Origin: Litomosoides sigmodontis
Taxonomy: Eukaryota > Nematoda > Chromadorea > Rhabditida > Onchocercidae
Direction: 5' to 3'
NCBI GenBank assembly: GCA_963070105.1
Contig: OY718804.1
Span: 4,921,317 to 4,985,316 of the forward strand
Length of the DNA stretch: 64,000 bases
Of the stretch, positions 1-13,800 are shown piece by piece; positions within the stretch are counted from its first letter, which is position 1, and each line of letters starts with the position of its first letter. A model generated the notes under the pieces. The model saw nothing but the letters and a program-made list of their open reading frames with translations, made no database searches and was not told where the DNA came from. Made by a program: the position numbers and the translations under genes.

Positions 1-1049
1 ATGCTCAGTACAGTCTAGGTAGAAATAATAATTTCAGAACTCTTCAGTACGGGATAGTGCTGGAGTTCTTTTCCATTTCTAAATGCTTGTTAATTTTCAG
101 AAAATGTGATTCAGTCATTTGTGATAGTGATGATATTGTCGTGCCATCAACCTGTTCTCAGTATTTTTGTATTTGCAAAGAAATTTGGAGTCGTTCGATC
201 CAACGACCATTTCCAAAACATATGGTAGAACGAGAAGCTGCTTATGAGTTAAAAGGCATTGGATCGGTATGATTTTTATATTTTAGCACTTTTTGTCATA
301 ACAGTTCAGCTGTTTATCCATCTTTCATTGAAAAGACATCTTAAGCATCTTTAAAATCCTTAGAAAATTGCTTTTTCTTTTATTCCTTTTTCAATTTATC
401 TTTACAGATATCTTGTATAAAGTGCAATCACCGGTGGGGTCGTGTTGTTCGGTATAACAATCTTACACTTCCTCTCATCGCCGCCTCTGGTAAAGCTTAG
501 AAATGTTGTTTTCAATTTCTTGAAGAGACAAAGATTGATCAAGTAGTTTTTTTTTTGAAAATCATTTTTACAGCATTTGTCTTGGTTTCGGAAAATGGAG
601 GAAGGTTCAAAAAGAAACAGTGGAAACAGGTATCTCCTAGGTTTTTGCTTAATTGTGGTTATTGATTTGTTTGAATTTTTTCCTGCGTTCATTTGGTGCA
701 TCTCATAATGCGACGTTAATGGCGCATTATGAGATGCTTAAATTAATTTTAATTTTTATCTTTGCAACCAAAACTGCTACTATCGAACAGGCGACAATCC
801 TCTCAGCTACTTAGTTCGAATTATTTTATGAGTTGTTCAAAAAGTCTCATACGAGTTTGACATTTAAATGCCATGGATCGTAAATTCCATTTACTGTAAG
901 CTGCATGTACATAAATTTTCAGTTTTAAAACGTTTTTTCAGATAGTTGAAAACTTATTCAATCCTCGAAGCATTGAATTATATGACTACGCAATTGTAAC
1001 TGCGGGCGCAAACATACCCAACCCGATTTTTGATGGTTTTTGCGTTTAA
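1..1049 (+). CDS. RIG-I-like / Dicer-related helicase (DRH), C-terminal end (partial)
   Basis: Only the C-terminal regulatory domain of a RIG-I/MDA5-like helicase (nematode DRH family) is in the window; the helicase part lies to the left. Exons: <1-18, 101-266, 408-489, 574-629, 942-1049; all junctions are GT-AG and keep phase. The domain binds dsRNA ends. Zinc ligands are visible: KCDSVIC early in the second exon and SCIKCNHRWG at the start of the third, followed by the family pattern of aliphatic residues and KKKQWK. The protein ends PIFDGFCV. Known DRH proteins act with Dicer in small-RNA production and antiviral RNAi; that role here is inference. Which DRH paralog it is cannot be told from this piece. 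The 18-base first exon is the least certain part. Confidence 0.85.
698..737. repeat. Perfect 15-bp inverted repeat in DRH intron
   Basis: Arms 698-712 and 723-737 are exact reverse complements separated by 10 bases, inside the last DRH intron (630-941). Thirteen bases of the left arm (gcatctcataatg) recur at 19999-20011 in a fli-1 intron, which suggests a dispersed element fragment. Confidence 0.75.
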
Positions 1050-2521
1050 TGCACATTGTAACTCTCACATTAGCTATTAAAGCTAGTCTCATGAGTACGT
1101 GATTTTTGTTGATTGCTTAATTTTGTTATAACTCTCATTATAGTTGCAAGCTTTTATTCTTCCGTTGTAAAATCTCGCAAAATAAAATAAAATCTCCCGC
1201 CGATTAAATATCGAGTATTAACCTCTACTATAGAGGTTAATACTAACATGGCGATGCAGCTATTCTAAATTTCTACATGTTATACAGATACAGATACACC
1301 TTAGTGGCATGATATTCGCAACAGAAATATTGGCCCAATTATGACATTATTAACTGAATATTGCGCATCTAAATTTGTGGATCTATTTCGATTAATCTGA
1401 AATTATTCATTCGTTTAAATCTCACTGCAATAATATCATTAAGGTTGACATGCCAAAGTCGAAATCAAATTCAGCCTTAAATTCATCTAATCCACTCCTT
1501 AACTTGTCACACCGAGCTTTGCGCTTTTCAGCAAAAATTTCCTCTCTTAAGTGTATGTGCGTTATGGTGCAACACACACATACATATATGACTAAAATTC
1601 GACTAATTTTCGTTCACATTTTCATGTGAATAAAAGATCGAAAAATAAGAGTGCGTACTGAAGGTAACAAATGTTACAATACAAATTCGTTAGAAGCATG
1701 AAAAGAAAGCATGTTCATGACATAAATCACTGAACAAGAAAAATTGAGAGAATAATTTCACAGGTAGCATTGTAAATTCTTTCTCCGCTGTTCGAAACAT
1801 AACTCTCGATGACCGAATAATCCCAACTGTTCCATCAATTTAGAAAGGAAAGAAATATTGCGGAAAAACTTTGACAAGTACCCACCAAACGATACTGGCA
1901 AGGAGTAATAAGATACAACTATTTTCTACATACTTTAAAAATATGAGGATTGTTAATTATGTGAAACAACTCAATACGAGAGAAATAATAAAAATAAATC
2001 ACTGTGAACGGTAACCATATTTACTACAATTTTCTTTATCAAAATGAGCATGGAGTATTGAACGACGACCACGTCAACATTTATACACAGCATCTAATGT
2101 ATCCCGAGAGATTTTCTATAAAATAAACAGTTGTAACAGTGTAATAGATAATATTATTGTACTAAAGGGGAAATTTCATGAAATTTCTTTCGAAATATGA
2201 AAATGGAGAGAATAACGATAAAACTAACATCATAATCTAAGATTTCTACCCAGGGTAGCAGTGTCTCTATTACAGATTGTAAGCTTGAAACATTCACTTG
2301 TCTGCGAAATGAAGCAAAGCACGAATCGAGGAAAGCTTGTATCTGAAAATGATTGCAAATAACAGAGAAATGATTCAATTATCATTTAAAACACAACGAC
2401 AAAATACTTCATTTGGCGCGTCACTGTCAAGTACCAATATATAGACTAAAAATCTTTTTTAAACAAATGATGAAAACCAATAACCTTATGCAATAAAAAT
2501 TAATCTAAATTTAGCCGGTAG
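1050..2521. other. Convergent intergenic region (DRH / mxl-2 3' ends)
   Basis: AT-rich, no convincing exon on either strand. It holds the 3' UTRs of both neighbours. An AATAAAATAAAA run near 1180-1192 could serve as the DRH polyadenylation signal. Apart from the hairpin at 1214-1244 nothing structured was seen. Confidence 0.6.
1214..1244. repeat. 14-bp perfect inverted repeat, 3-nt loop
   Basis: Bases 1214-1227 and 1231-1244 are exact reverse complements around a three-base loop, about 165 bases after the DRH stop codon, so probably in or just after its 3' UTR. Confidence 0.75.
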
Positions 2522-3323
2522 TTAATTAAAACAAAAATCACACACAATTTGACACTGAATCGAACATTTATTAGATGTACAACTGCTTACTGCCATACTT
2601 TCATATTGCTTGGCGATAAGTTCAAGTGCTGATACCTAAATAAACACTATTAAAACACTGAAAAATGCAGTAAATTTTAAGCAATTCTAAGATTGTAAAT
2701 GAAGGAGAAATTATGAAATCCTAATCAACCTGTGCAGTTAGCTGCAAAATCGTTTCATTCAGATCTCCTTCTTCCTTTTTTAATTGATTTAAATAATCAG
2801 CTGCACGAAATAAAATTGCTGCATTAGTCGTTTTACAACCAATAGGTGAAAATGATGGTGGTAGCAACTCCTTCAATTCCTGATACCCAATCTAGACCAT
2901 TAAAATTCGAAGAATTTAGTGTAAAATAATCGATTAAGCCATGCAAACACACGTTTATTTCCGCAATAGATGTTAAAGTAATGTAGTTTTTCATTCTGTT
3001 TACACTCTTGATTGGAAATGGCTGAGTTTTTTATAAATAAATGACATTTTTTTTTACCAAAAACACATATTTCGCTTTTCTGATGCTGCAGTGCATAAAA
3101 AAATATTTGAAAAATAGTTAACGATTTCGCTGATTATTAGCATTTGAAACTCAAATATAAACCACCTATTTCTACTTGACTACTGAAATCAACAAACATT
3201 AATAGCTTCTCGACGCTGTCGTTCACATCTTAAGTGAGTTGCTTTCTTACGATCCGTGGAATCGGGACTATTTTTCGACTCACGAGAGCCACCTGGTGTT
3301 TCCGGTGAAGAATTCAACGACAT
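2522..3323 (-). CDS. mxl-2: MLX-like bHLH-leucine-zipper transcription factor
   Basis: Three exons on the minus strand, 3198-3323, 2730-2891 and 2522-2635, give 133 residues. The basic region (about residues 25-42, ATHLRCERQRREAIN) has the H30-E34-R38 set that contacts E-boxes in class B bHLH proteins. The helix-loop-helix (IGYQELKELLPPSF, then a TTNAAILFRAADYL helix) runs into a leucine zipper in the third exon. The long loop and the GYxxL helix 1 resemble MLX rather than MAX, so the C. elegans counterpart is MXL-2, partner of the Mondo-type MML-1. The start is the first ATG after an AG acceptor at 3342-3343, leaving an 18-base leader, which suits spliced-leader trans-splicing; the frame stays open through that leader, so an upstream coding exon is not excluded. 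The tail after the zipper is short. Confidence 0.85.
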
Positions 3324-5557
3324 AAATTCTCTTTTAGTAAACTAAAATTCGCAAGCAATAACACCCGATTTTTCAAACATAAATTTCTCGAGAATAAGAA
3401 TTGAAAAACCAATAAAAAAAAACTAAATTAAACCAAAATCATCTTGGATATAGCAGTCACATATCATTAAATCAAATTTGAAAGGATGAATTTTAGTGAA
3501 GGATGAAAGAAAACGTGATAAAATTGAAATAGGAATTATCATTGATGCAGGAATCCATGTGACGACAAGACACTAATGAGGAATGTAAGAAAAAAATTTA
3601 TTCACTCTCAGAACAGATACTAAGCAAATAACACCAAATACTTTTGTAACGCATAACCCACCTAACTTTTTTTCCAACATTTCATACTTTTAATTTTGCG
3701 TAATGTTGCATCACATAACTACGCAACAAGCTCAAAGTTTTGGTACTTTTACTAGTATATTAGAGGATTGATCTGGGACAAGTTAACTTTATGCCAAAAT
3801 TCTTATCTCACACTAAATGAATATTTACCAAAACTATCAAATACAATTCTTCATGCAATTAGACTGAATGTAAACAAACGAAGACATACTTTGTCAATAA
3901 TATCCAATCCGAGAGCGTAACAAATATACAATCCTGGTGTATAATTTTAAATATCGTTCCTGATTATACAACCTGAAACATCTTCATTATTACACTCATC
4001 TCGAATTAAGCTCCCGCAGATCTACTAGTCGCTTTCCGGATAGCTTCATCAGCTAACAAATCTCAATAGTTCATTACAATACTTTTAATTCATAATAGAA
4101 CAAGCTATATCCTTTCCTAACTTTCGCTCTTTAGAAAAAATCTGCAAACTTACTGAAAGAAAACCAAACTACGATAACAGCGGAAAGACGTACATTCCGT
4201 TCAAAGTGATACTTTGAATGCAAGTTTCGAGTAAAACCTACTGGTTTCAGATTACAGACGCTACTTTGTCTACGATACTAAATACATTACTTTTTATTCA
4301 ACGTATTGCTTGCAAGTTCATAAATTTATTGAGAAACATGAAAATACATGAATAAATCAGTTCCACAAAAGACAAAGAAATACTGAGGCGAGAAAAGTAC
4401 AGAAAGATAAGGAAAATAACTGATTACCAAGTCGAAAACTCAAATATATATCCTGACAATTAAAAAATTTCTTGCACCGTAAATAGAAAGAAGACCGATA
4501 AGTAATGTAAAAGGAAGCAGCACAGCAACAAGGTAAAGTTACGACATTAAATGAAGAGAGATGTTCGATTATTTCACTCTCTCTCATCAGGACGATGACA
4601 TAATAAGGAGCTGGCATATCCGCCCAATGACTCCTTTTCTCTTAAGAATTGAATTAAGTCCCGAAATAGCATCAAAAAATTTCTTGTGGGACATTATCGC
4701 AAAGTTAAAAATTGCAAGATACTGCTACCAGTTCAGACTTTCCGGCTTTTACGAAGCAAGAAATTAGTTTCCTACTAAGTCACGATATATACTCTGAGTT
4801 AATGACATGGCAAAATATATAGATTCTATTTTCCCGCCTCAGTTTTAAAATATTTGAAACATGACAATGGTAATATTTCCCAGACAATGTTATATAAAAT
4901 GCAACAATTATGAAACTGAATAAGACATACATTAGCCCGTGAAAATTAAGAATTAAAAGAGAACATAATTTGCCAACAAGCACAAATTTGATCATAGATC
5001 GAATTATCACTATAACTTAAAAACATTAAAAATTCACAGAATTCAGGAAGATATGGAATTTAAGATGACTGGAGTACCAAATATTTGGTCTTCTTGACGT
5101 AAAATAAGACCAAATAGATGGCTGCTCAATAATTTACTACTTTTGATTGAACGCAATCGTAAAGTGCCTACTTTAATGAGTGGCTTTACAAAGACTCTCT
5201 TACAGAAATTTATATCGCAAGAAGTAGGGATTCAACAAAAACGAGGACAAAATGTGTAACTCAGTACCTACCTCAATAGTTCACAGCGATTAACAGTTCT
5301 AAAGAACCAATGCAATATGACAAACTTACATGTGAAGTAGCATTTGTTTTCCAAAAATGAAAGTTTGATTATTACCGTACAATAACTAAAGAAAAAACCC
5401 TACAGAAAAATGAGATAACTCATTAATGAAAAAAATTGACTTTATTATTCAAGTTATATTATTCAAGTTATTATGTATGGCAGCAAGTTGCACAAAATCT
5501 CAAATTACCTCAAAACCTATGAGTGAAAATTTTCCAGAATAAGGCTTTCATAAACTA
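3324..5557. other. Intergenic, between nxf-1 3' end and mxl-2 5' end
   Basis: About 2.2 kb between two minus-strand genes. It should hold the nxf-1 3' UTR and the mxl-2 promoter. Short ORFs on both strands here have no splice context and look random. The spacing is far above the usual 100-400 bases of nematode operons, so co-transcription is unlikely. Confidence 0.55.
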
Positions 5558-8500
5558 CTACTGAAAAGCTTCGGCCGGAATCCTATCACGTACAGCTAGA
5601 AATGCTTGCCCCGCGGCCTGAAATACAATATGGATAAAAAACAAACCATTGATAGTCCAATTAGCTCGCAAAAAATATACATGAAAGTTGGAAAGTAAAT
5701 ATTCCATTGAAAATAATGTTGTGTCTTGTTCAATGTGTAGTTTTTCAATGACTTTAATTCGAAATAAAAAGAAATCAAACCTCGTAGTTCCAGTTTTGAT
5801 CAATCAAGCATTTCTTAGACCATTCTGGTTTCATTCGACTTTCCTGGCAAAATGCTTCAACCATTTGTTGCTGTATCTGCTCGTCACCAGCAGCAGCACG
5901 TTCAGCCAATGATGGTCCTTGCTTTTCAGATGTCGGTGAAACAGCGCTCTGAGTACTATCTACTATGGACATTCCAACCATTGCATCTGTTGTTGCGACT
6001 TGTGCAATTGGAGGAGCCTGAAGTTGTTTTCTCGAGAATATTTCAGTTGTAATAATTTTCTACCAGTGGTAAAAGTACAAAAATTTTCGAAAAGTCCGAT
6101 TTTTTTCAAAAACTTCAGTACGGGATGCATTCAAATAAAAAATTAAACCTTCAAGGAATTTGTAACCATCGATTTATAACGTTGTATCCGTTCCATAAAC
6201 ACTCCACTGACAAATAACATATCGTTGACAACTGCTATTTTCCTGAAGATAAAATATTTAACTTTTCAGTGATAGCAAAAAACAATTTTAAAAAGCTACA
6301 ATGAAGACTTCACAACAATGTCTTTAAAAAAAAATTTTGTAGCGCCAGTAATGCTCTGCGCTATTCTTTTGCTTTTAACTGGTAACTTATCAAAACTTTT
6401 TCACCACTATCCTTATTATCATCTAAACATCGATATCCATAAAGGAATGATGAAAACTTACCCGTCGCCTTTGTTGACAACAACAAAATTACGACAAAAA
6501 AATCTGAGTTCGTCATCATCACCAACTTTTTCCAAACCATCACGAAAGAAACCTTCTACAGCAAAACACATATGCTTATCCTAAAAATTGCTCGTCGTTT
6601 TTAACATACGACTTTAAGGAACAAGAAAGTCATACACATCATATCCTATGTCAATAATAAAAACGACGAAGACAAGAATAACATACCCTGAATTAAATGA
6701 GTGCAATAAAAATCTCGCTTGTAGAAAAAAGTTTTATATCACATCTTTCTGATAAGATCTATGATAACTATTGACACTGACTGTCAGTTGACATTATGTA
6801 ATCGATAAAAATATTTCAGGACATTAACTACTAAACTAATTCTAACATTATTCAACTACGATAAGAAACCATTAAACTTACAGTTATTAATGAAACATCG
6901 ACCAAAAATGTATCCATCAGATGTTTGGTAACCGGAAGTTTTCGTAGAGCAACAATAATATCCATAGCTCCCTTATATACTACTTTTTCCCGAAAACGTT
7001 CCCACCTTTCCATACATTTGATATTGTGTGATGTTTTACGGTATGTACTATATATGCTGTAATGAAATTAAAGTAATACTTGTTTTTGTTATTTCTCTAT
7101 AAATGTAATATTTGCTTTAAATTTTCATCAGTCAATTATAAGTAAAAAAAATTTTCATCCTCGAAAATATACAACTCAAAGTCTGCAATTTAATATTAAA
7201 TGGTGATAATCTATGCTACCAATGTCGGAGATTGATGGTAAAGTCGGACATAGCTATTAGGTAAAACAAAATTATAGCGCAAAGACATGGTACTAACCTC
7301 GGGTTAAAATAAGGTTTTCTTTCATTTGCATCTGTCAAATTTTCTGCACACACTGTAAATGTAGCCTGAAAATTAGAAACTGGCTAAACGTTCATCTGAT
7401 AAGAAAATTTGTGAACAGTTTGCATCAATTTAGTAATGCGTAGCAGCAAGTTAACAAGACTGCTCACATTAGAAATATTCAAGTTCATAAAAAAGTGACA
7501 TATGAAACATGACACATATTTATTTTGGCCTCAGTGCCAAAAACATCGAGCCTTGAAAAATCATAAAGCATACAAAAAAACTAACATTTTCATCGTAGGC
7601 GTTAATCAGGTTTTTCCTGTTGTTAACATCCGGGTCGTCATATGCCGCCATAAATTCGACAATGAATGCTTCGATAAGAGCACGGTTTTCATCAGTGCCG
7701 TAAAAACTTGGCTGGAAAAAACAAATTTTTCAAGATTTTCATGAAAATAAAAAATCAATTATTGATCAAGAAACTCGAATAAAACAAAAAAAAAGCAAAA
7801 ATCCTTAATTCCAACTGTAATTATGTAATTATTTTACAACCGTCGTATACTGATCACGTCAGTGCAGAAGGATCTTGGAAAAAAAATGTTCACCTTAAAC
7901 AACGGTAACTTGGCATTTTCATCCAAATCTGGTACTGCACAGGAGGCAGATGGCTGGACTGGAATACCATCCTGAAAAAGCGAATAATTGATTCATGTTC
8001 TTGCACAAATTAATAAAAACCCTCTTCTGGATAAGCACTTCCTAATCACCTAAACTACAGAAATAGCGAATTCCAGAACATTTTGAATTGCACAGCACCT
8101 CCACAAATTAAAATTAAGAACCAGAAAGATTTACCAGCATGATCACCTTCGGGAAGACTCGATGAACAGCGCTGTAATCGAGAGAACATTCTTATATTAT
8201 GTAATGCATGCATATGTACACATAAATGTCCATTCACCATATATGAAATAAAACATGATAGCGAGGAATTTTATTCCTAAGAATAAATTTTGAAAAATCA
8301 AAACTTATTTTACTATGAAAAATTAGCATGTGGTAGTCCGGTTGCAGTAAGTGCAGTCCTTTGAAACACTGCTAAGAACAAGAAAAAAAAACTATAAGTA
8401 AGCAATTAATAACCTTAAATAGGTTTCTGCCGACGAATATGAACCACATAAAGGATTGTTTTCAAAAAATAATGTCTCGACAGGCCACCCTTTTAACTTC

Positions 8501-10850
8501 TCCAATTCCGACTCCTTATCGATCTAAACACAAATCTTTTAATTAGCACAAATAGTCGAAATCATCCCATGTGATAATTTCTTATCAAATTTACAAACAA
8601 AAAACCTAAATCCATGAAACCAAAAGTTTCATCTACCTGGTTAGCCGATAAATCCAATGTTTTTACATTTTTGATACGATAAAGAAGACATGCAAAGAAA
8701 TCCAAGAAGCGAAGACGATTCCCCTGAAAACATAGTAAAACTTACAGAGTAGAAAAAATTCTTCTTGCTTAATTTTGATAAAACAAAAAACTACGTCGAT
8801 CCTATTAATCTCGCCATCCCTCACAAGACAATTATTATATTTTTGAACCATTCCAACTCTACCCTTGTTATGCTTTGACAAATAGCCCAAATTGGATTTC
8901 AGAGAGATCACTACCATTTTGACTTTTAAGTCCATTACACTACACAAACACACACCTTCATGCTTAAGGCTACTACACCTCCATAATGCTGGTCGATCAA
9001 ATCAACAACTGCCATCATAATATTGTTGCGAGTTAAAGAAAGATGCAAACTTCGCGAACGGAACACTGAAAGATTCAAACTAGTAGCAATGAAATCATTT
9101 CAAAAGAAAAGTAAACTTCTAAGTCACCTTTCCTGTTAAATAAAAGAAAAGCTTTTTGATTCAACGGTTTCCTAACTCTGCCTGGAAAAAACTTCTTGAA
9201 TCACCCACTAGATCTTTATGTTTACTGAATTAAATCACCGCGTAATTATCTTATACCAAACGGAGAGCGAAAAAAACTACTGTGAAAGGAAAAAATTAAA
9301 AATTCATCAAGGTTGCACCCATTCAATGTTACTTCAGTTTTCTTGTGGTTTAGACAACATCATAAAATATGCTTCGAAATGATGAATTCATTCGAGAAAA
9401 AAAGAAATGCCAAACTTACATTCATCTAAACCGAACTCACTCAAATCAAGAGCATGTGTTTCTTCGCTGTAACGTTTCTTCAAGCACTCCTGAAACCGTG
9501 CACATTATTTGCAGTTTTCTTCAAACCACCAAGAATTTATTCAAAACAAGCAAAATTTCGATAACCTCCACAAGCGAAGACCTCATATCATTGAACAATG
9601 ATGTTGATTTCTCTACAAAAATCAATATTCCAACCAATATTAGTGGTTTAAAAAAAATTTAACAAAAACCGCAATCAGTTCTCTTTCATTCATTGATATC
9701 GTAGCAAAACCCGCCGATACACGTGATAAGAGAAAGGTAATTGGAGCGTTTGTATTTGGATCTCGGACACGCCTTGATATTGCATGGATTGCTGCAGCTG
9801 TCTGAATAATATAGGATGAAAATGTTATAGCAAAACGACTTCCGTGTAGAAGTCCCTTTTAAAGTAGCAAAATGTGTGGCTCTACAGTAAAACAGAATAT
9901 GCATCAGTGTTGCACGAACAACAAAAGGCAACGTCAGGACAGACTGAAGGAGGATGAGATCCCATCTCTATGCACTTCTGTTATTCTGCATTAATATTTC
10001 GAAATGACTTAGATCTCAGTTAGAGCAGAAATATCAAACGGGAGACAAAAGATCGCTCAACAAAATCTAATTTAAAAAAGGAATTATCAGTGATTAATTT
10101 GATTACGTCATCATCTTCAACAAAAAATGTTATGTCGCCTCGATCCACTCTGAACAACAAAGGTTTCACATCATCAATATATTGTCCGATTGACCGCATA
10201 ATAAAATCCTTCCCAATTGCAGCTCCTTTTACTACCTGAAACAGCATACATAGTATATACAACAATTATTAGAAGCATCAGTTTTTAAATTTTAGGATTT
10301 TAAATGAAAGTAAAGAAAAGTGTATACCTTAATTTGATTCATAACAACTGCCGTAGTTGTTGCACTGCCACCAGCACCACGTTGCAGCTGCCTATCACGT
10401 CTATTATCAAGGTGAATTTTTAAAGACACGCGATCTCTTCCACTACCTAAAAAAATCCATAGTGATACCCAATCCAAATGCTGGTTTAAGAAAATTGTCC
10501 AACTAATTTCAAGGAGGCTGGAGAATCTCAGCCAATCTTACAGAATACTTGTGCAATAATTTATAATCATACCTCTTCCTCTCCCACCGCGTCCATATGC
10601 ACCAGTGCCTCGTCCTTGCATTCTGTACAGACGTGGATCGAATTCCTCAATAAAAAAAAATATATTCTCAGGCCACTCAGACCACCCTACTTGTTGAGAC
10701 AACTTTTGATATTTTTCACAAATACAAACTTACTTTCCCATCGTCATCATCATCGTCAAACCTTGGTGCTAAGTCACTGTCATAATAAATGAGCTTTTTC
10801 ATTGTCATTTTCTTGGCATCCCATTTTTGATGGCTACCTCGTCGATTCAT
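5558..10850 (-). CDS. nxf-1: Nuclear RNA export factor 1 (TAP/NXF-1)
   Basis: mRNA export receptor that carries mRNPs through nuclear pores. Eighteen exons give 646 residues, close to the family length: 10734-10850, 10573-10645, 10328-10446, 10107-10235, 9670-9801, 9420-9489, 8956-9065, 8637-8723, 8414-8523, 8135-8171, 7894-7971, 7586-7711, 7298-7365, 6882-7056, 6462-6580, 6149-6242, 5781-6017, 5558-5617. In order: an Arg/Gly-rich N-terminus with an acidic patch (FDDDDDDGK), the TAP RNA-binding RRM (about 104-190, with GKDFIMRSIGQYI and ITFFVEDDD), leucine-rich repeats (about 190-330), an NTF2-like domain (from PSFYGTDENRALIEAF near 355 to about 548, for p15/NXT), and a C-terminal TAP-C/UBA domain (EWSKKCLIDQNWNYE) that binds FG-nucleoporins. 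The start ATG lies 8 bases after an AG acceptor (10859-10860), as for trans-splicing. The 37-base exon at 8135-8171 was placed by phase and its VFPK motif. Confidence 0.93.
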
Positions 10851-13800
10851 ACTGCTGTCTAGAATGAAAATGATTTACCTAATGAAAAAGACCAAAAAAA
10901 TAGAAGCAATTCACTGATCCTAATTCTCATAATGTAAAAAAAGAACTGCGCAGGGAAAAAAGCTATCGGAAGTGCCTACACAATCATAAAGCCGCGTAAT
11001 TTTCACGTCCATAACTCTATATAATCCGTCAGGCCAAATGTTTGCCACCATAAATCTATAAGGTATTCCGTATGACTAATGATGGAAAGGTAGACAATGC
11101 TAAGAGATAGCAACACGTATATTTCAATTTGCAAAAGTGCATATCCGATCGGTGGATATCGATTATTTCCCAACTATGTGCAACCAGATACGTTAACGAA
11201 GTGAACACTTCAGTTTCCTAATACGTAACGCCACGAAGCCAGTACATGTAAATTACCAATCGCCAACCCCACAAAACGGCACTCGAGAACTCCCGCCGTC
11301 CACCCCATCATCCATCCACCGTGCGCATACCTCATTATCTCGGTCTATAAAAATTAACCCTCGCACTATGCAACGTACCATCCCACTAGATGCTAGCTGG
11401 TAGACTTAGCGTACGTCTAATTCATTATGCGCCATTTCTCTACTCATTCAATTTTATATAATATTTAGCAGGTTATCCGTCAGATTTGCATTTATTAAGT
11501 GAGCGAACACTTTGAACGACAACATTTTGTTACAATGAACTTTAGGTGTCAGTTGGACAGATCGCATACAACAACGCCAAATTATTCGGTAAATTGCAAT
11601 AGGTAATAATCATCGATATTACCGGTTAAGCGCATTTGATTGCTTTATTATTTTAGCGAATTAGCGGATTGATTGATTGATGCCTGATCGGTCATTTCTG
11701 ATCAACTTTTGTGGATTCATCACTTACAAAAGTAATTTTTGTCTGCCTTCTGTCGTTTTTTCTTCTGCCAAACTTTTCAAGACTAATTAATTAATGGTAC
11801 TATTAACTAATTAACAGGATGGAACACTTACGCGGAAAAACATTTATTATGAGACAACGATCTATTCGGTTTTTTTATGTTTTTGGTTACAGTAAAATAT
11901 TGCTGCGGTTATTCTAGATAGTTTGTTAAAATGATGACAATAAATTAACGATATAAGAAATATTCAATGTTTTATAGTTATTAGAACAAGGGGTATTTGA
12001 TTGAAGTATGACATAACGTTTTTCAACAGTTCAATCATTATCATTTGATGTAGAATGAAACGTTTACCTTCACATCGAATTGCCCTATCTTTCACGTCCA
12101 CTGGTGCATTTTACATTTTTCTATGAGACAGCTGTTCACTTATTCCTCTTGCACTGATTAAGCGAAGAAGGCGTAAGATGGCATTATAATTATTTGACGA
12201 CACGCATAAAATATATCGTGAGATATTTATTACTTTACTACGTAAAATCCGTTAGCACGTAAATCCATTCTGGCTGGAAAAAAATTTCCTTTTTGTCTGC
12301 AGTAACTTACTATCAACAGTTTGGTGAAAAATATTTCGAAATTGTTTTAATTCTAATTGATATTAACTGATCGATAATTATAAGTGTTAAATACTAAGGG
12401 ATAAAATGAAAATTGAAAGGTATAGCTGTTAAATTACTGTGACTAAACATTTGAATTAACATTTTGTTGGTAAACCACAACTGTTTTCTGACAGAACTAT
12501 TTCAGAAACAAAAAAGAAAATATAAAAGAAGGTGCAAAATTTATTTTAGACGAAAAGAATTACCAGTGATGGATAGATTAAATGATCAAAAATGAAACTA
12601 GCAAAATTAGTTTTTTTTTAAATTTTTGCTGCCTATTTTTTGTTTTAAATGCGTACGTTAGAAAAAAATCTTCTTTCCAATAACTCATCCTCGAAAAATA
12701 GTTTTATTTATTTTTAGGGACTAATTTTAATTCAATTTTAGGAAAAAGCTTTAATACACAAAATAGCATGTTAATTAAAATATCACTCAAGAAATTCATA
12801 TGAATGAAAACCACGAGCAGATTTTAATTGGTGTCACGTTGGTGTCACTTTTGTGAACGTTGTAAGAACATGTTTTATTTTTCATTTTTCTTTATGAGTA
12901 ACTTATTTAAACTGACTTATTTACGCCATTGCGTAATCAGCATAATATCCGATTTTAAGTTCTAGTTAATTTTATCAATGACTCATCACTTTCATCAATA
13001 ATTCGATTATACAAAGTCCTTTGTCTTAGTCAAAAATTATTGATGCATACAAATATAATTTATAAATAGATGCTATTAAATTATAAAAGTTAAAAAGCTC
13101 TTTTATGTTTTTTTAAAAAATGAAAATACAAGTTTCGTGGAGTAGTAGGAAAAGGATGGAATTAATTCAATTAGATCTCATTGTTAACTAAGCAATCAAT
13201 ACCAGCTAGAGATGTAGAAAACGACAATTTTTAAAATAGTTTTTGAGCAGTTGATGGATTGGTTAACGACCTTGCACACATGTGTTGCAAGATTCCACTA
13301 TCCACTTCAACACTTACACCAAATGTTTCCTTCTATTAATTAACTTACCAACAAAAAGCTTAAATGAAGCAAACAGTTAGTTATCAGTTAATTACTTATC
13401 AGTATTTTAGGGTTCACAATAGAAGGGAGTGGTTTAATATTACTGTACTGTATTTTTTAATGATAAATTCGAATATAATAAGTGGAAGTTATAAAATCTT
13501 CAAGTCTACCTTGTGCTTATGATGTCATGAAGAGCACTGTTAGTCATCGTGACATTATGGGACATCGAATGGTAGGATAAACGAAAATTTTGATATTTAT
13601 TTGAGTCAAATATTTACGAAGCTGACAGCCGCATATTCGAGAAAGTAAATACGGTTGTCAGCATAACACACCGGATAGTGAAAGAGGTCGAAGTACCGTA
13701 AAGAGAAATAAAAGGATCGAAAAACAGTACTTTGGTGAGAAAGGGTGAACAGGTCAAGGATGTTTCTCGTTTCCATTGGTGTATGGAAAAGTAGGTGTAA

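Noticed and set aside
8310..8372. Exon-like stretch on the minus strand within nxf-1, after a TTCTTAG acceptor
   Set aside because: None of its frames joins the flanking exons in phase; exon 8135-8171 joins 8414-8523 directly and restores the expected LRR-end motif.
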